Shown piece after piece: positions 44,526 through 53,460 of a stretch of 64,000 nt of DNA. Below the pieces are notes generated by a model, which saw only the letters and a list, made by a program, of their open reading frames with translations, searched no databases and was not told the origin of the DNA. This stretch comes from Planctomycetota bacterium (GTDB lineage: Bacteria > Planctomycetota > UBA1135 > UBA2386): positions 806,001 to 870,000 of the forward strand of contig JADJPQ010000002.1 of assembly GCA_016713175.1 (NCBI GenBank), read 5' to 3'. The position numbers and the translations under genes were made by a program. Numbering within the stretch: position 1 is the first letter of the stretch; the number at the start of each line of letters is the position of its first letter.

Positions 44526-47021
44526 ATGCTGCTCGACGTCCAGATCGCCGCCAGCCAGTTCTGCCGCATGGTGCGCCAGCGCTTGCGGGCCATCCCCATC
44601 CCGCTCGGTTGCGACCTGGTCGCCAGCGAAGACACCGAGGCCCTCGACCGCATCGACATCCTCGACGACACCACGGTGCGCCGCGATCCCGTGGCCCGGC
44701 AGACCGTCTGGTTCACGTTCCCGAACAACTACACGTCGCTGCAACTGCCAGCCATGCAGATCCAGCAGCGCGTGGCGATCCGACGCGTCGAGGTCGCCGA
44801 CCTGCGCGCCAACGGCTCGGCCCCGAGTCCGCACGTCACGCCCGAGCTGATCGTCACCCTGACGTTCAACGTGTGGATGACGACCAACCAGGCGAACGTC
44901 GGCACCGGCGGCGCCGCGGTGCTGCACGCGCAGTTCGACCAGATCGACTACGGGATCCTCGACGCCCTGGTGCCGGCCGCACTGAAGGCGCTGTTGAACG
45001 CGCGGTTGACCGGCCTGTCGCTGCCCGACGTGACCGTCGACCTCGGTTTCCTCGGCAAGTACGCGAGCGGCGCCGGTGCCTACAACGCCGCCATCGCCTG
45101 CGACACCGCCGGCACCACCGTCACCATGCGCTTCGACCTCGGCAAGGACGGTGACTTCGGGCCCGCGTTCTACACCCAGGACGCCGAAAACCTGTTGCAG
45201 GGCGCCGAGTGGGCGGTCGCTCTCGACTCACGGCTGTTCACCGTGCCACTGGCGAAGCAGATCCATGACGCGCTCGCCAAGACCGCCAACGTCAAGATCA
45301 CCCAGGCGCCCACCGCCAGCTGGCAGCCCGCGGGCCCCGGGGTCCAGCTGTACACCGAGATCGAAGCGCTCGCCGCCTGCCCGTTCTTCGTCGACGACCT
45401 CGACATGGATGTCGCCGCCAATCTGTCGCTGACGTTCGGGCGGGCCCCGTCGGGCGCCCTGCGCACCAGGTTCGCGATGCAGGTCGGGCCATCGGACCCA
45501 CTGGAAGTGATCGCCTGCGCCGCCACCGCCTCGCTGCTGTGGCCGTTCGTCGGTGCCGTGCTGACCGACAAGTACGACCTGAACGTCGGCGTCTATTTCG
45601 GCGGCCTGATCCTGCCCCCACTGGCCCGGATGCTCGGGATGATGACGTTCCTGACCTCCGCGCCGATCCCGATCGCCGAGCCTTCCGCCGAGCATTGCAC
45701 CAAGATCGGTGACGGCGACTACCAGTGCGACGAGCCGTGGAACGTCACGCTGCCAGGGTTCGGCGGGCGGCTGGAGTTGCAGACCGTACGCGGCATCGGC
45801 CGCGGTCTCGTGCTCGCCGGCCGCATCGACCAGCAGGCGGCGCCGCCGACACCGCGGATCCTCGACGTCGTGGTCAAGCCGTTCGCCTGGCAGCTCGAGG
45901 GCCAGTGCCGCAAGGCCTGGAACATCGTCAACAAAGCCGAGATCTTCGTCGCCCAGGTGCCGACGGTGCGCATCTGGTCCGCGTGCCGGCTCAATGACGT
46001 GCATGACGAATTCGTGGTCGAGATCGCCGACCAGACGATCACCGTGCGCCCGCGACACACCGCCGCCTACGCCCAGTCGCCGTACCCTCTCGAATTGCGC
46101 CTGTTGACCGACCAGGGCGTGCGCACGATCACGCTGGCGCCGCCGGTCCGCATCACCCGCCGGCAGCGCCAACGGCTACAGGTCGCCCGCAACCGTGCGA
46201 TCGCGTCGTGTTACCGCTGGGAGAAGGGCTTCACGCGCCTGGAACGGATCCTGTGGCTGGTCGACCCGCCGTTCCGGCTCGTGGAACCGGTGCAGTCGTG
46301 GCAGTTCGCGATCAGCGGCATGCCCGCCGGGAGCGCGATCGCGGTGACCACGGGTCGGCGACTGCTGCTGCGGGCGCGACCGTCGGCTCGCGGCGTGGCC
46401 CACTTCATCGTGTTCACGGGCCGCGACGGGCTGCGGCCGTCGCTCGAGCTGCGCGGCATGAACGCGGCGCCCGGCGAACAGCGGGTGACCCTGTCGCAAC
46501 AGCAGTTGCTGTTCAGCCGTGTGGCCACCGTGGCGGCACCCCCCGACCTGCTGGCGATGCACTTCGAACGGCTCGATGACGCCCCGGTCCTGGTGCTGCA
46601 ATCGGCGACCGAGCGGCACGACATCGCGCTGCGGAACCCGCCGACGCCGGTGCTCGCGGCGGTGACGCAGCTGGAACGGCCCGCGGGGCTGGTCACGGTG
46701 CACACGGGCCGGGCGATGCGTCTGCTCGTCGCCGATCGCCTGCCGGCGGCACCGGTGCCGAACCGGCGCACGGCCGGCGCGGCGATCCTCGCCGCCCCCA
46801 AGACCGGAGGTGTCGGCACACCGTGGTTCGTCGGCGACCGCGATGGCGGTGTGCTGCTCGACCTGGATCGCCGGGACGGCGACCGGCCGATGCCGGTGCA
46901 CGAGTATCCCGCCGCACCCTGGTTCGCGGATACCGCCATCGCCGACGAACTGCTGGCCCGCCACGACCCCGCGACGGACACCGTCGGGATCTGGCGGCTG
47001 GCCGGCAGTTCGACGTGCTAG
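44526..47021 (+). CDS. Large protein of unknown function
   Basis: 831 aa from ATG 44526, preceded by GAGGA. No signal peptide or clear transmembrane helix apart from a hydrophobic stretch near 335-390 ('CAATASLLWPFVGAVL', 'GGLILPPLARMLGMM'). The N-terminal half is beta-rich with amphipathic strands and a helix pair around 145-180 ('LDALVPAALKALLNARLTGL'), a layout that recalls lipid-binding sandwich folds, but no motif proves it. The C-terminal half has Trp- and Arg-rich strands ('RTITLAPPVRITRRQRQRL') and a region 500-560 with three Cys. No homologous family was recognised. Codon use is like its neighbours. It stands alone between divergent and convergent genes. Confidence 0.7.
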   Translation: MLLDVQIAASQFCRMVRQRLRAIPIPLGCDLVASEDTEALDRIDILDDTTVRRDPVARQTVWFTFPNNYTSLQLPAMQIQQRVAIRRVEVADLRANGSAPSPHVTPELIVTLTFNVWMTTNQANVGTGGAAVLHAQFDQIDYGILDALVPAALKALLNARLTGLSLPDVTVDLGFLGKYASGAGAYNAAIACDTAGTTVTMRFDLGKDGDFGPAFYTQDAENLLQGAEWAVALDSRLFTVPLAKQIHDALAKTANVKITQAPTASWQPAGPGVQLYTEIEALAACPFFVDDLDMDVAANLSLTFGRAPSGALRTRFAMQVGPSDPLEVIACAATASLLWPFVGAVLTDKYDLNVGVYFGGLILPPLARMLGMMTFLTSAPIPIAEPSAEHCTKIGDGDYQCDEPWNVTLPGFGGRLELQTVRGIGRGLVLAGRIDQQAAPPTPRILDVVVKPFAWQLEGQCRKAWNIVNKAEIFVAQVPTVRIWSACRLNDVHDEFVVEIADQTITVRPRHTAAYAQSPYPLELRLLTDQGVRTITLAPPVRITRRQRQRLQVARNRAIASCYRWEKGFTRLERILWLVDPPFRLVEPVQSWQFAISGMPAGSAIAVTTGRRLLLRARPSARGVAHFIVFTGRDGLRPSLELRGMNAAPGEQRVTLSQQQLLFSRVATVAAPPDLLAMHFERLDDAPVLVLQSATERHDIALRNPPTPVLAAVTQLERPAGLVTVHTGRAMRLLVADRLPAAPVPNRRTAGAAILAAPKTGGVGTPWFVGDRDGGVLLDLDRRDGDRPMPVHEYPAAPWFADTAIADELLARHDPATDTVGIWRLAGSSTC

Positions 47022-47029
47022 GCCCGGAC

Positions 47030-49258
47030 TCAGTTGGTCAGCGTGATCTGCTGCCGGTTCGACGCCGACAGCCCGTTCACCGACGGGCACGGCGACACCG
47101 ACGTGAACAGGCTGACCCACTGGAACTCCAGCGTCAGCCCGACGAACGCGACGTTGCACGTGACCGGGAGCGGCCGCGTCGCCAGCCCGCCGATGTTCGG
47201 CACGAACTCGAACGTGATGGCGTTGAGCAACGAACAGGGCCCGCACGCCGACGGCGGCGACGGGAAGCCGAGGCCGAGGAACGGCACCGCTCCCGCTTCG
47301 AGCCCGCTGCAATAGAACGTGAAGTACTGACTTCCGATCACGAACGGCGAACCGCCGCCGACAAACGACGTGCCGCCGTTGCCGCAGCCGGGCCCCACCA
47401 CCACCGCCGCCTGGCCGTTGCCGAGCGCCTGCAGTTGTTGCGCGATGATCGAACTCTGGAACGGCGGGTTGTCGTCCGCCTCGGCGAACACCAGGAAGCC
47501 GTCGTCGAACACCCCATTCAACGCGAACTGCCAACGCCCGCCGACGCGCGGCCCGAACTCGCGGTTGCGACCCGGTGGGTTGAGGCCGTCGAAGCTCATC
47601 TTCTGGTTGCACAGCGCGCAGGTGTCCTCGACCAGCCAGGCGCCGATGTCGGTGTTGATCGTGGCAATCTGCTCCTCGAACACGATGCAGTGCTTGGGCC
47701 CGAGCCAGGTCGTGTGCGGTCGGCGTTCGTCCTGTCCTGGCGTCGCCTCGATCGGCGTCTCCGGACTCACCGGATTGACCGCCGTGCCGGTGAACTGCAG
47801 CCGGATCGCCCGGATGTCGTGCAGCGTCGAACCCGGCGCCTCCTGGCTCTGGTAGGCACAGACGAACGTCGACCCGTCGCCATCGACGGCCGGATGGCTG
47901 TCGTCGACGGTGTTGGCCGTGAACGGCAGCGTGAACGCAGTGCGCATGGTCCTGGTCCGATCGACCACCGTCGCGAGCAGTTCGCGATTGCCATTGATCG
48001 GCCCGCTCCAGACCACCATCCAGTAGCCCAGCAACCCGCCCGAACGGCTGATCTCCGGTTCGTCGGCCAGCGGCGTCGTCGCCAGCGCCAGCGCGGCGCT
48101 CACCGTCGGTGCGCCGGCCGGCGGCACCGTGACTTCGCGCGCTTCGATGCCCGCGTCGGTCTCAAAGACCACCAGCAGATCGTCATCGTCGTTGGTGATC
48201 TCGCTGCCAACCGCGACGTGGCGGGCATTGTCGGTCGTCGGCGCGACCACCGTCGTCACGCCGATGGTGCCGTTGGTCTCCAGCGTCCGGCAGACGACCT
48301 GGAACGGCCCGAACGGCGAGGCCGACTTCTCGTAGACGATCACGAAGCGATTCGCCGAGGGCACGGTGCCGACCCGCGGCCGCTGCGCCACGTCGGCGGC
48401 GGAATCGAACCAGATCGGCGCGCCCTGCGGCACGCCAGCCGGCGACAGGAACTGCGCGTAGATGTCGTGATCGAATGCCGAATACCGCCGCTTCCACGCC
48501 ACCAGGTAGAGCCCGACGGCGTGCTGATAGCCGACATCGGCATCGCTGTCGTCATTGACGCCGATCTGGAACTCGGTGCCGATCAGCGGATCGAGGACCA
48601 GCGGATACGCGGCGCGATCGACGAACGCCGCCGGCAACGACATCTCCAGCTTGCCGTCCTGCCAGCGCAGTCCGCCGCGCACCCGTTCGCCACGGGCATC
48701 GATGCCAGTGACGTGCGAGATGGTGATGCCGCCGATCTCCGGCAGCACGAACGCCAGGGTGCCGTCCGCGCGCACCGCGCATGGCAGTGAGGCCAGGCAG
48801 TCGGCAGTGACCACCAGATCGCCGGTGCCAGCCGGTCGGCTGGTGAACAGATACGAGATCTCGAGGCCTTCTGGCCGGACATCGAACCGCTCGGTCACCG
48901 TTCCGGAATGGCGGCGCGAGACGCGCAACTCTTCGCGCTGCAGCGCGGCGATCGGATCGGCGGTCAGGATGTGCTGGCCATCCCGGGCGATGGAACTCAA
49001 CCGGTAGCGCAGTGGTTGGTTCTGTTCCACGGCTGCACCGAGCGCGGGGACGAACAGCAGGTGCTCGCCGAACTCGGCCTTGTAGTGCCGGCCGGAGGCG
49101 CGCAGGACGCCATCGTGGGCGACCAGGGTTGGTGCCATGCCGGCAATCGCGGTGCGGGCCCCCACCGTCGTCGAGAATGGCGCTGGCGCCTGGGCACCCT
49201 GGCCCGGCAGGACATGACAGCTCGCCAGCGCGAGCACGAACGCAAGGGTCGGTTGCAT
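47030..49258 (-). CDS. Secreted repeat protein, paralogue A, with Cys-rich C-terminal module
   Basis: 742 aa from ATG 49258 (GAGGA upstream), signal peptide MQPTLAFVLALASCHVLPGQ. Residues about 30-230 form a beta domain ending in 'LPAAFVDRAAYPLVLDPLIG'. Then about five weak propeller-like repeats ('GLYLVAWKRRYSAFDHDIYA', 'RFVIVYEKSASPFGPFQVV'), a CALC knuckle at about 530, and a C-terminal module starting 'VVVGPGCGNGGTSF' with 'SACGPCSLLN'. Shares the N-terminal signature 'LPEIGGI' and overall layout with the next gene upstream. Extracellular; function unknown. Nine bp separate it from the gene transcribed before it. Confidence 0.8.
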   Translation of the reverse strand: MQPTLAFVLALASCHVLPGQGAQAPAPFSTTVGARTAIAGMAPTLVAHDGVLRASGRHYKAEFGEHLLFVPALGAAVEQNQPLRYRLSSIARDGQHILTADPIAALQREELRVSRRHSGTVTERFDVRPEGLEISYLFTSRPAGTGDLVVTADCLASLPCAVRADGTLAFVLPEIGGITISHVTGIDARGERVRGGLRWQDGKLEMSLPAAFVDRAAYPLVLDPLIGTEFQIGVNDDSDADVGYQHAVGLYLVAWKRRYSAFDHDIYAQFLSPAGVPQGAPIWFDSAADVAQRPRVGTVPSANRFVIVYEKSASPFGPFQVVCRTLETNGTIGVTTVVAPTTDNARHVAVGSEITNDDDDLLVVFETDAGIEAREVTVPPAGAPTVSAALALATTPLADEPEISRSGGLLGYWMVVWSGPINGNRELLATVVDRTRTMRTAFTLPFTANTVDDSHPAVDGDGSTFVCAYQSQEAPGSTLHDIRAIRLQFTGTAVNPVSPETPIEATPGQDERRPHTTWLGPKHCIVFEEQIATINTDIGAWLVEDTCALCNQKMSFDGLNPPGRNREFGPRVGGRWQFALNGVFDDGFLVFAEADDNPPFQSSIIAQQLQALGNGQAAVVVGPGCGNGGTSFVGGGSPFVIGSQYFTFYCSGLEAGAVPFLGLGFPSPPSACGPCSLLNAITFEFVPNIGGLATRPLPVTCNVAFVGLTLEFQWVSLFTSVSPCPSVNGLSASNRQQITLTN

Positions 49259-49267
49259 GGTCGTTCC

Positions 49268-51454
49268 TCAGTTCAGGCTGACGCGCGCGGCGTTGGACAG
49301 ATCGAGACCGGAGAAGCACTGGGTACCGGTCGACACCCACTGCGCATACAGCTGCATCCCGCCGACTCCGGCCGGCAAGGACAACGGCCAGCTGGCGTCG
49401 CCGGTCGCATTGGTGCCGGTGAACCCAGCGACGAACCCGAGCCAAGGATCGGGCACCAGCGTGCACGAACCGCACGGCAGGTCGACGCGGGTCGGCGACA
49501 GCACCAGCAGAGCGGTGCCGGACGCCGCCGCACCGCGCAGTTCGAAGCGGAACGCACTGTTGCCGGCACGCGCGCACTTGGTGTGCAGGAAACCACCGAC
49601 GCCGCAGCCAGGACCGACATACGTCGTGGTGCCGTCGATCGCGCCAAAGCGCTGGTAGGCGATGTCGCCGGTGCTCGACGCGACCACGAACGACTGCCAG
49701 ACGATCATCGTGTGGTTGTTGTCGAAGGCCGTCGATTGATAACGCCACGCCATCGCGGGGAAGTTCGCCGTCGTGGTCGTCGCGGTGTCCAGTCCGAAGC
49801 GACCCTCACAGGTGTTGCAGCGCAGCGGCTCCAACGACGTCACGTAGGTGTCGTAGTTGCCAGCAGCCGCTTCGTCGGCCCACGCCACCAGACAACTGTC
49901 CTGCGTCCAGCAGACCGCCGGGTCGCGTTCGTCGTCGCCCGCGCCGCTGTCGACTGCCATCTCGGACCCGAGCACGACGGTCGTGCCGTCGAGGTGAACG
50001 GGCACGCAGTACACATCGGTGTCGCCGCCGGCCGCTTCCTCGCGTTCGAAAGCCACCACCCAGTGCGCCCGATCGCCATCGCCGTCACACGCCGGGTCGC
50101 GCGCGTCGAACGTGTGCGTGGCGATCTGGAAGTCCGCCACCACGGTCGCCAGATTGCGCGTCACCACGGCGCCGCGCACCGTCGTCTTGTTGCTGAGGCT
50201 GCCGAAGCTCTCCCAGCACAACAGGAACACCCCGGCGCCGCCGCCGTGCATGCTGATGCTCGGGTTGCTGTAGGTGCTGAACAGCGGATTGGCGAACGTG
50301 ATCAGCCCGCCGGGCGACAGCGTGCCACCGGCCAGATACGCGATCTGCCGGCTCTCGATGTCGCCGGTCGTCGTGTTGGCCCACACACACAGCACGTCGT
50401 CGTCGATGCTGTCGTTGTCCTCGCCGGCCAGGTCGACCTGCGTCTCGGTGTCGCCGGTCCCGGCCGCCGTCAGCACGGTGCTCAGGACGCCGGTCGCGGA
50501 TGCGACACCACGGGCCATGATGTCCCCCGCCTGCTGCCAGCAGACGATGAACGCATTGCGCATGTTGACGTTCGCCACCACCGGCCGGGTCGCACTCGTC
50601 GTGCTCGACTCGAGCGCCAGCGTGCCGCCGATCAGCGCGCCGACACCGGACAGGCGCTGGGCGCGGATGTCCTGGTTCAACAGCGAGAGGTCGCGCTGCC
50701 AGACGACCAGGAACGTGTCGGTGCTGGCGTCGTAGGCGATCTCCGGCACCAGATCGTCATTGCCGCCGCCGAGCGTGCTGGTCGTGCCGATCAGCGGATC
50801 GACGACCAACGGCATCGTGGCCGAATCGACGAACGCCGCCGGCAGCACGAACTCGAGCACGCCATCCGCAAAGCGCATCGATCCCGCGATCTGGCGGCCG
50901 GCGCCATCGATGCCGACCACGGCGCCGATCTGCACGCCGCCGATCTCCGGCAGCGCGAACGCGATGCCCTGGGGCGTGATCGCCCCCGCCGACAGTTCGG
51001 TGTCGACCAGACCGCGAACGACCAGATCGCCGGCGCCGGCCGGCAGCTGGTCGAACACGAACGACTGCTTGACGCCGTCAGCTCGCAGTTCGTGCGACGC
51101 CGTGCAGACGGCGTGGCGGTAGTTCACCGTCTGACCGTCGGCCGTCGGCTGGACACGCTCGACGGCGAGCCGGTGGCCGCCTCGGCCGACCTGTGTCAAC
51201 CGCCAGGTCCACGGCAGATCGCGTGGCGCGCGGCGACCGAGCGCCGGCGTGTAGCAGATGCCGTCGGCGGTCATCCGCACGACATACTCGCGACCGACGC
51301 CGACGAACCCGTCCGTTTCGTGCTGCAAACCGGTGTTGGCGAACACCGAAGCGACCGCGTCCGGATCGGGACGCGGTGGGGCCTCGGCGACCTGGGAGCG
51401 GACGGAGACGATCGCGAGCAGACCGGCGATCACCGGCAACACGGAGCAGCGCAT
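49268..51454 (-). CDS. Secreted repeat protein, paralogue B, with Cys-rich C-terminal module
   Basis: ATG 51454 gives 728 aa with signal MRCSVLPVIAGLLAIVSVRS; GTG 51469 would add five residues. Architecture matches the neighbour at 47030-49258: N-terminal beta domain with 'ALPEIGGVQIGAVVGIDGAG' and 'LPAAFVDSATMPLVVDPLIG', five propeller-like repeats ('DTFLVVWQRDLSLLNQDIRA', 'NAFIVCWQQAGDIMA'), a CNTC knuckle near residue 550, then 'YVGPGCGVGGFLHTKC' and 'LPCGSCTLVPDPWLG'. Ends 'SNAARVSLN'. The pair arose by tandem duplication and diverged strongly. Probably co-transcribed with the downstream paralogue. Confidence 0.8.
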   Translation of the reverse strand: MRCSVLPVIAGLLAIVSVRSQVAEAPPRPDPDAVASVFANTGLQHETDGFVGVGREYVVRMTADGICYTPALGRRAPRDLPWTWRLTQVGRGGHRLAVERVQPTADGQTVNYRHAVCTASHELRADGVKQSFVFDQLPAGAGDLVVRGLVDTELSAGAITPQGIAFALPEIGGVQIGAVVGIDGAGRQIAGSMRFADGVLEFVLPAAFVDSATMPLVVDPLIGTTSTLGGGNDDLVPEIAYDASTDTFLVVWQRDLSLLNQDIRAQRLSGVGALIGGTLALESSTTSATRPVVANVNMRNAFIVCWQQAGDIMARGVASATGVLSTVLTAAGTGDTETQVDLAGEDNDSIDDDVLCVWANTTTGDIESRQIAYLAGGTLSPGGLITFANPLFSTYSNPSISMHGGGAGVFLLCWESFGSLSNKTTVRGAVVTRNLATVVADFQIATHTFDARDPACDGDGDRAHWVVAFEREEAAGGDTDVYCVPVHLDGTTVVLGSEMAVDSGAGDDERDPAVCWTQDSCLVAWADEAAAGNYDTYVTSLEPLRCNTCEGRFGLDTATTTTANFPAMAWRYQSTAFDNNHTMIVWQSFVVASSTGDIAYQRFGAIDGTTTYVGPGCGVGGFLHTKCARAGNSAFRFELRGAAASGTALLVLSPTRVDLPCGSCTLVPDPWLGFVAGFTGTNATGDASWPLSLPAGVGGMQLYAQWVSTGTQCFSGLDLSNAARVSLN

Positions 51455-51574
51455 GCGGATGGGCCTCACGGGATGGCTGTGGCGGGCTCGGACGAGCCCA
51501 CCCGAGGGTGCAGCGACCCGGTCGGTCGTTCCGCTGCCAGGAAAACCCGAATTCCGCGGTCTTCGCCGTTGGCG

Positions 51575-53311
51575 TCAGGCGGGCGCGGCGCGGCGCTCGA
51601 ACACGGCCACCAGGCCGCCGACCACGAGCACGCCGAAACAGCCGATCACGTTGTACCAGAGGAACTCGATCCGCAGCGTGAAGTGCACCACCAGCACCGA
51701 GGCCATGCCGCCGAGCAACCCGACGAAACCGGCGATCCCGCCCGCCGGCCGGACGAACAGTGCCAGCGCGAAGATCCCGAGCAGGCTGCCGTAGAAGAAC
51801 GAGCCGTACTTGTTGATCTGCTCGATGACCGACCCGCCACCCTCCAGGAACAACGCCATCCCGGTCGCCACCACGCCCCAGAACAGCGTCAGCCAACGGC
51901 CGAGGCGGACCGACTCTTCCTCGCTCGCCCGCGGGCGCAACCAGCGGCGATAGAAGTCGACGACCGTCGCCCCGGACAGTGCGTTCAACGTCGAGTCGAT
52001 GCTCGACATCGCCGCCGCGAAGATCGCCGCGATGATCAGGCCGAGCACCAGCGGCGGCAGGTTGTCGAAGATGAACCGGATGAAGATGTTGTTGGTGTCG
52101 TCGCGGTCCTTCGGTTCGCGCGCGGCCGTGGCCCGGGCCTCTTGGCGGATCTCGCGCACGGCGATCACCGACTGCTGGTACTGCTGCAGCAGCTGCAGGT
52201 CACTGCGTGGGCCATCGGGCAACGCCGCCAGCCGCGTCATCAGTTCGCGCCGGACGGCGGTGGCACCATCGAACCGCCCCTGGATCTCCGAGAGCTGCGC
52301 CGCCACGGCCGGCTCCCGCGCGCGCTCGAGCTGCGCCGGGTTGTAGAGCATCGGCTGCCCGTGCACGGCGTAGAACAGCCACATCAGCACGCCGAGCAGC
52401 AACACCAGCACCTGCATCGGCACCTTGGCGAACGCCGACATCAGCAGCGAGAGGCGGCTGGCGCGCACGTCCTTCGAGGTCAGGAGCCGCTGCGCCTGCG
52501 AGAAGTCGCAGCCGAAGTACGACAGGTGCAGGAACAGGCCGCCGAACAGGCCGGCCCACAGGTTGTACTTCTCCTCCCAGAACGACTTCGGCGCCGCCTC
52601 GTCCCAGAGCGTGCGCGGCAGCATCTCGGTGCTCTCGGGCGCGATCTCGAGCGCGTTCATCTTGCCGGCAGCGCCGGCAAGATCGAACAGCTGCCCGAGC
52701 GAGAACACCGGCAACAGGTCGGCGAGCAGGAAGCCGAGGATCAACAGCAGGCCGAGGATGATCACCGACATCTGCTTCACGTCGGTCCAGATCACCGCCG
52801 AAACACCGCCCAGCATCGTGTACAGCGTCGTCAGGCCGCCGATGATCAGCACCGACTCCCAGGTCGTCAGCCCGAGCATCGCCGACAGCGCCACCGACGG
52901 CGCGTAGATCACGACGCCCAGCGCCAGGCAGCGCGAGCCGAGGAACACCAGGCTCGCCAGCGATCGGGTCGCCGGCCCGAAGCGTTCCTCCAGATACTCG
53001 TACGGCGTCAGGATCGCGCGGCTGCGATAGAGCGGCACCAGGAAGATGCACAGCAGGATCATCGCGAACGGCAGCCCGAAGTACGACTGCACGAAGTCGA
53101 GCCCCTGTTCGTGCCCCTGCCCGGTGGTGCCGATGATCGTGATCGCGCTGGCCTGCGTCGCCATGATCGACAGGCCGGCGGCCCACCACGGGATCTTGCG
53201 CCCGCCGGCGAAATAGCCCTCGAGGTTCTGGGCGCCGCCGCGTCGCTTGACGCCGTCCCAGACGCACCAGGCGAGGAACGCCACGAACACGATCCAGTCG
53301 ACGAGTCTCAT
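51575..53311 (-). CDS. Sodium/solute symporter (SSS family)
   Basis: 578 aa from ATG 53311, whose ATGA overlaps the stop of the 50-aa membrane protein. About 13 transmembrane helices. 'GYFAGGRKIPWWAAGLSIMA', 'QASAITIIGTTGQGHEQGLD' and 'LTPYEYLEERFGPATRSLAS' are SSS hallmarks, and 'IFAAAMSSIDSTLNALSGAT' is the Na2-site region. An insert of about 90 residues between helices 8 and 9 (about 325-415) is charged and helical. Substrate unknown; sialic acid, sugars or carboxylates are typical. Last gene of a four-gene transport operon. Confidence 0.9.
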   Translation of the reverse strand: MRLVDWIVFVAFLAWCVWDGVKRRGGAQNLEGYFAGGRKIPWWAAGLSIMATQASAITIIGTTGQGHEQGLDFVQSYFGLPFAMILLCIFLVPLYRSRAILTPYEYLEERFGPATRSLASLVFLGSRCLALGVVIYAPSVALSAMLGLTTWESVLIIGGLTTLYTMLGGVSAVIWTDVKQMSVIILGLLLILGFLLADLLPVFSLGQLFDLAGAAGKMNALEIAPESTEMLPRTLWDEAAPKSFWEEKYNLWAGLFGGLFLHLSYFGCDFSQAQRLLTSKDVRASRLSLLMSAFAKVPMQVLVLLLGVLMWLFYAVHGQPMLYNPAQLERAREPAVAAQLSEIQGRFDGATAVRRELMTRLAALPDGPRSDLQLLQQYQQSVIAVREIRQEARATAAREPKDRDDTNNIFIRFIFDNLPPLVLGLIIAAIFAAAMSSIDSTLNALSGATVVDFYRRWLRPRASEEESVRLGRWLTLFWGVVATGMALFLEGGGSVIEQINKYGSFFYGSLLGIFALALFVRPAGGIAGFVGLLGGMASVLVVHFTLRIEFLWYNVIGCFGVLVVGGLVAVFERRAAPA

Positions 53312-53460
53312 CGGCGTGGCAACGGGATGTCGTAGGTCCTGGTGAACCACCACAGCAGCGCCATCACGGCGACGGCGAGTACGGCGACGGCGAGGTAGGT
53401 CCGGGCCCAGCCGCCGAGCGGCGGCGACTCCTCGAGCGCGCGATCAGGCGATGGCGTCAT
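53308..53460 (-). CDS. Small single-pass membrane protein (50 aa)
   Basis: ATG 53460 to TGA 53308: N-terminal soluble tail of about 18 residues (MTPSPDRALEESPPLGGW), one transmembrane helix (TYLAVAVLAVAVMALLWWF) and a basic C-terminus (PLPRR). It overlaps the upstream gene by 17 nt and the symporter start by 4 nt, so it sits in a coupled operon. This position and topology resemble the small accessory subunits that precede some sodium/solute symporters. The gene is short enough to be missed by routine calling; the double overlap is the main support. Confidence 0.7.
   Translation of the reverse strand: MTPSPDRALEESPPLGGWARTYLAVAVLAVAVMALLWWFTRTYDIPLPRR

Noticed and set aside
48908..53335. 1475-codon open frame on the plus strand
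   Set aside because: It is antisense to two signal-peptide proteins and a sodium/solute symporter that all show clear family motifs; its translation is Arg/Gln/Ala-rich low complexity, typical of the opposite strand of GC-rich genes.
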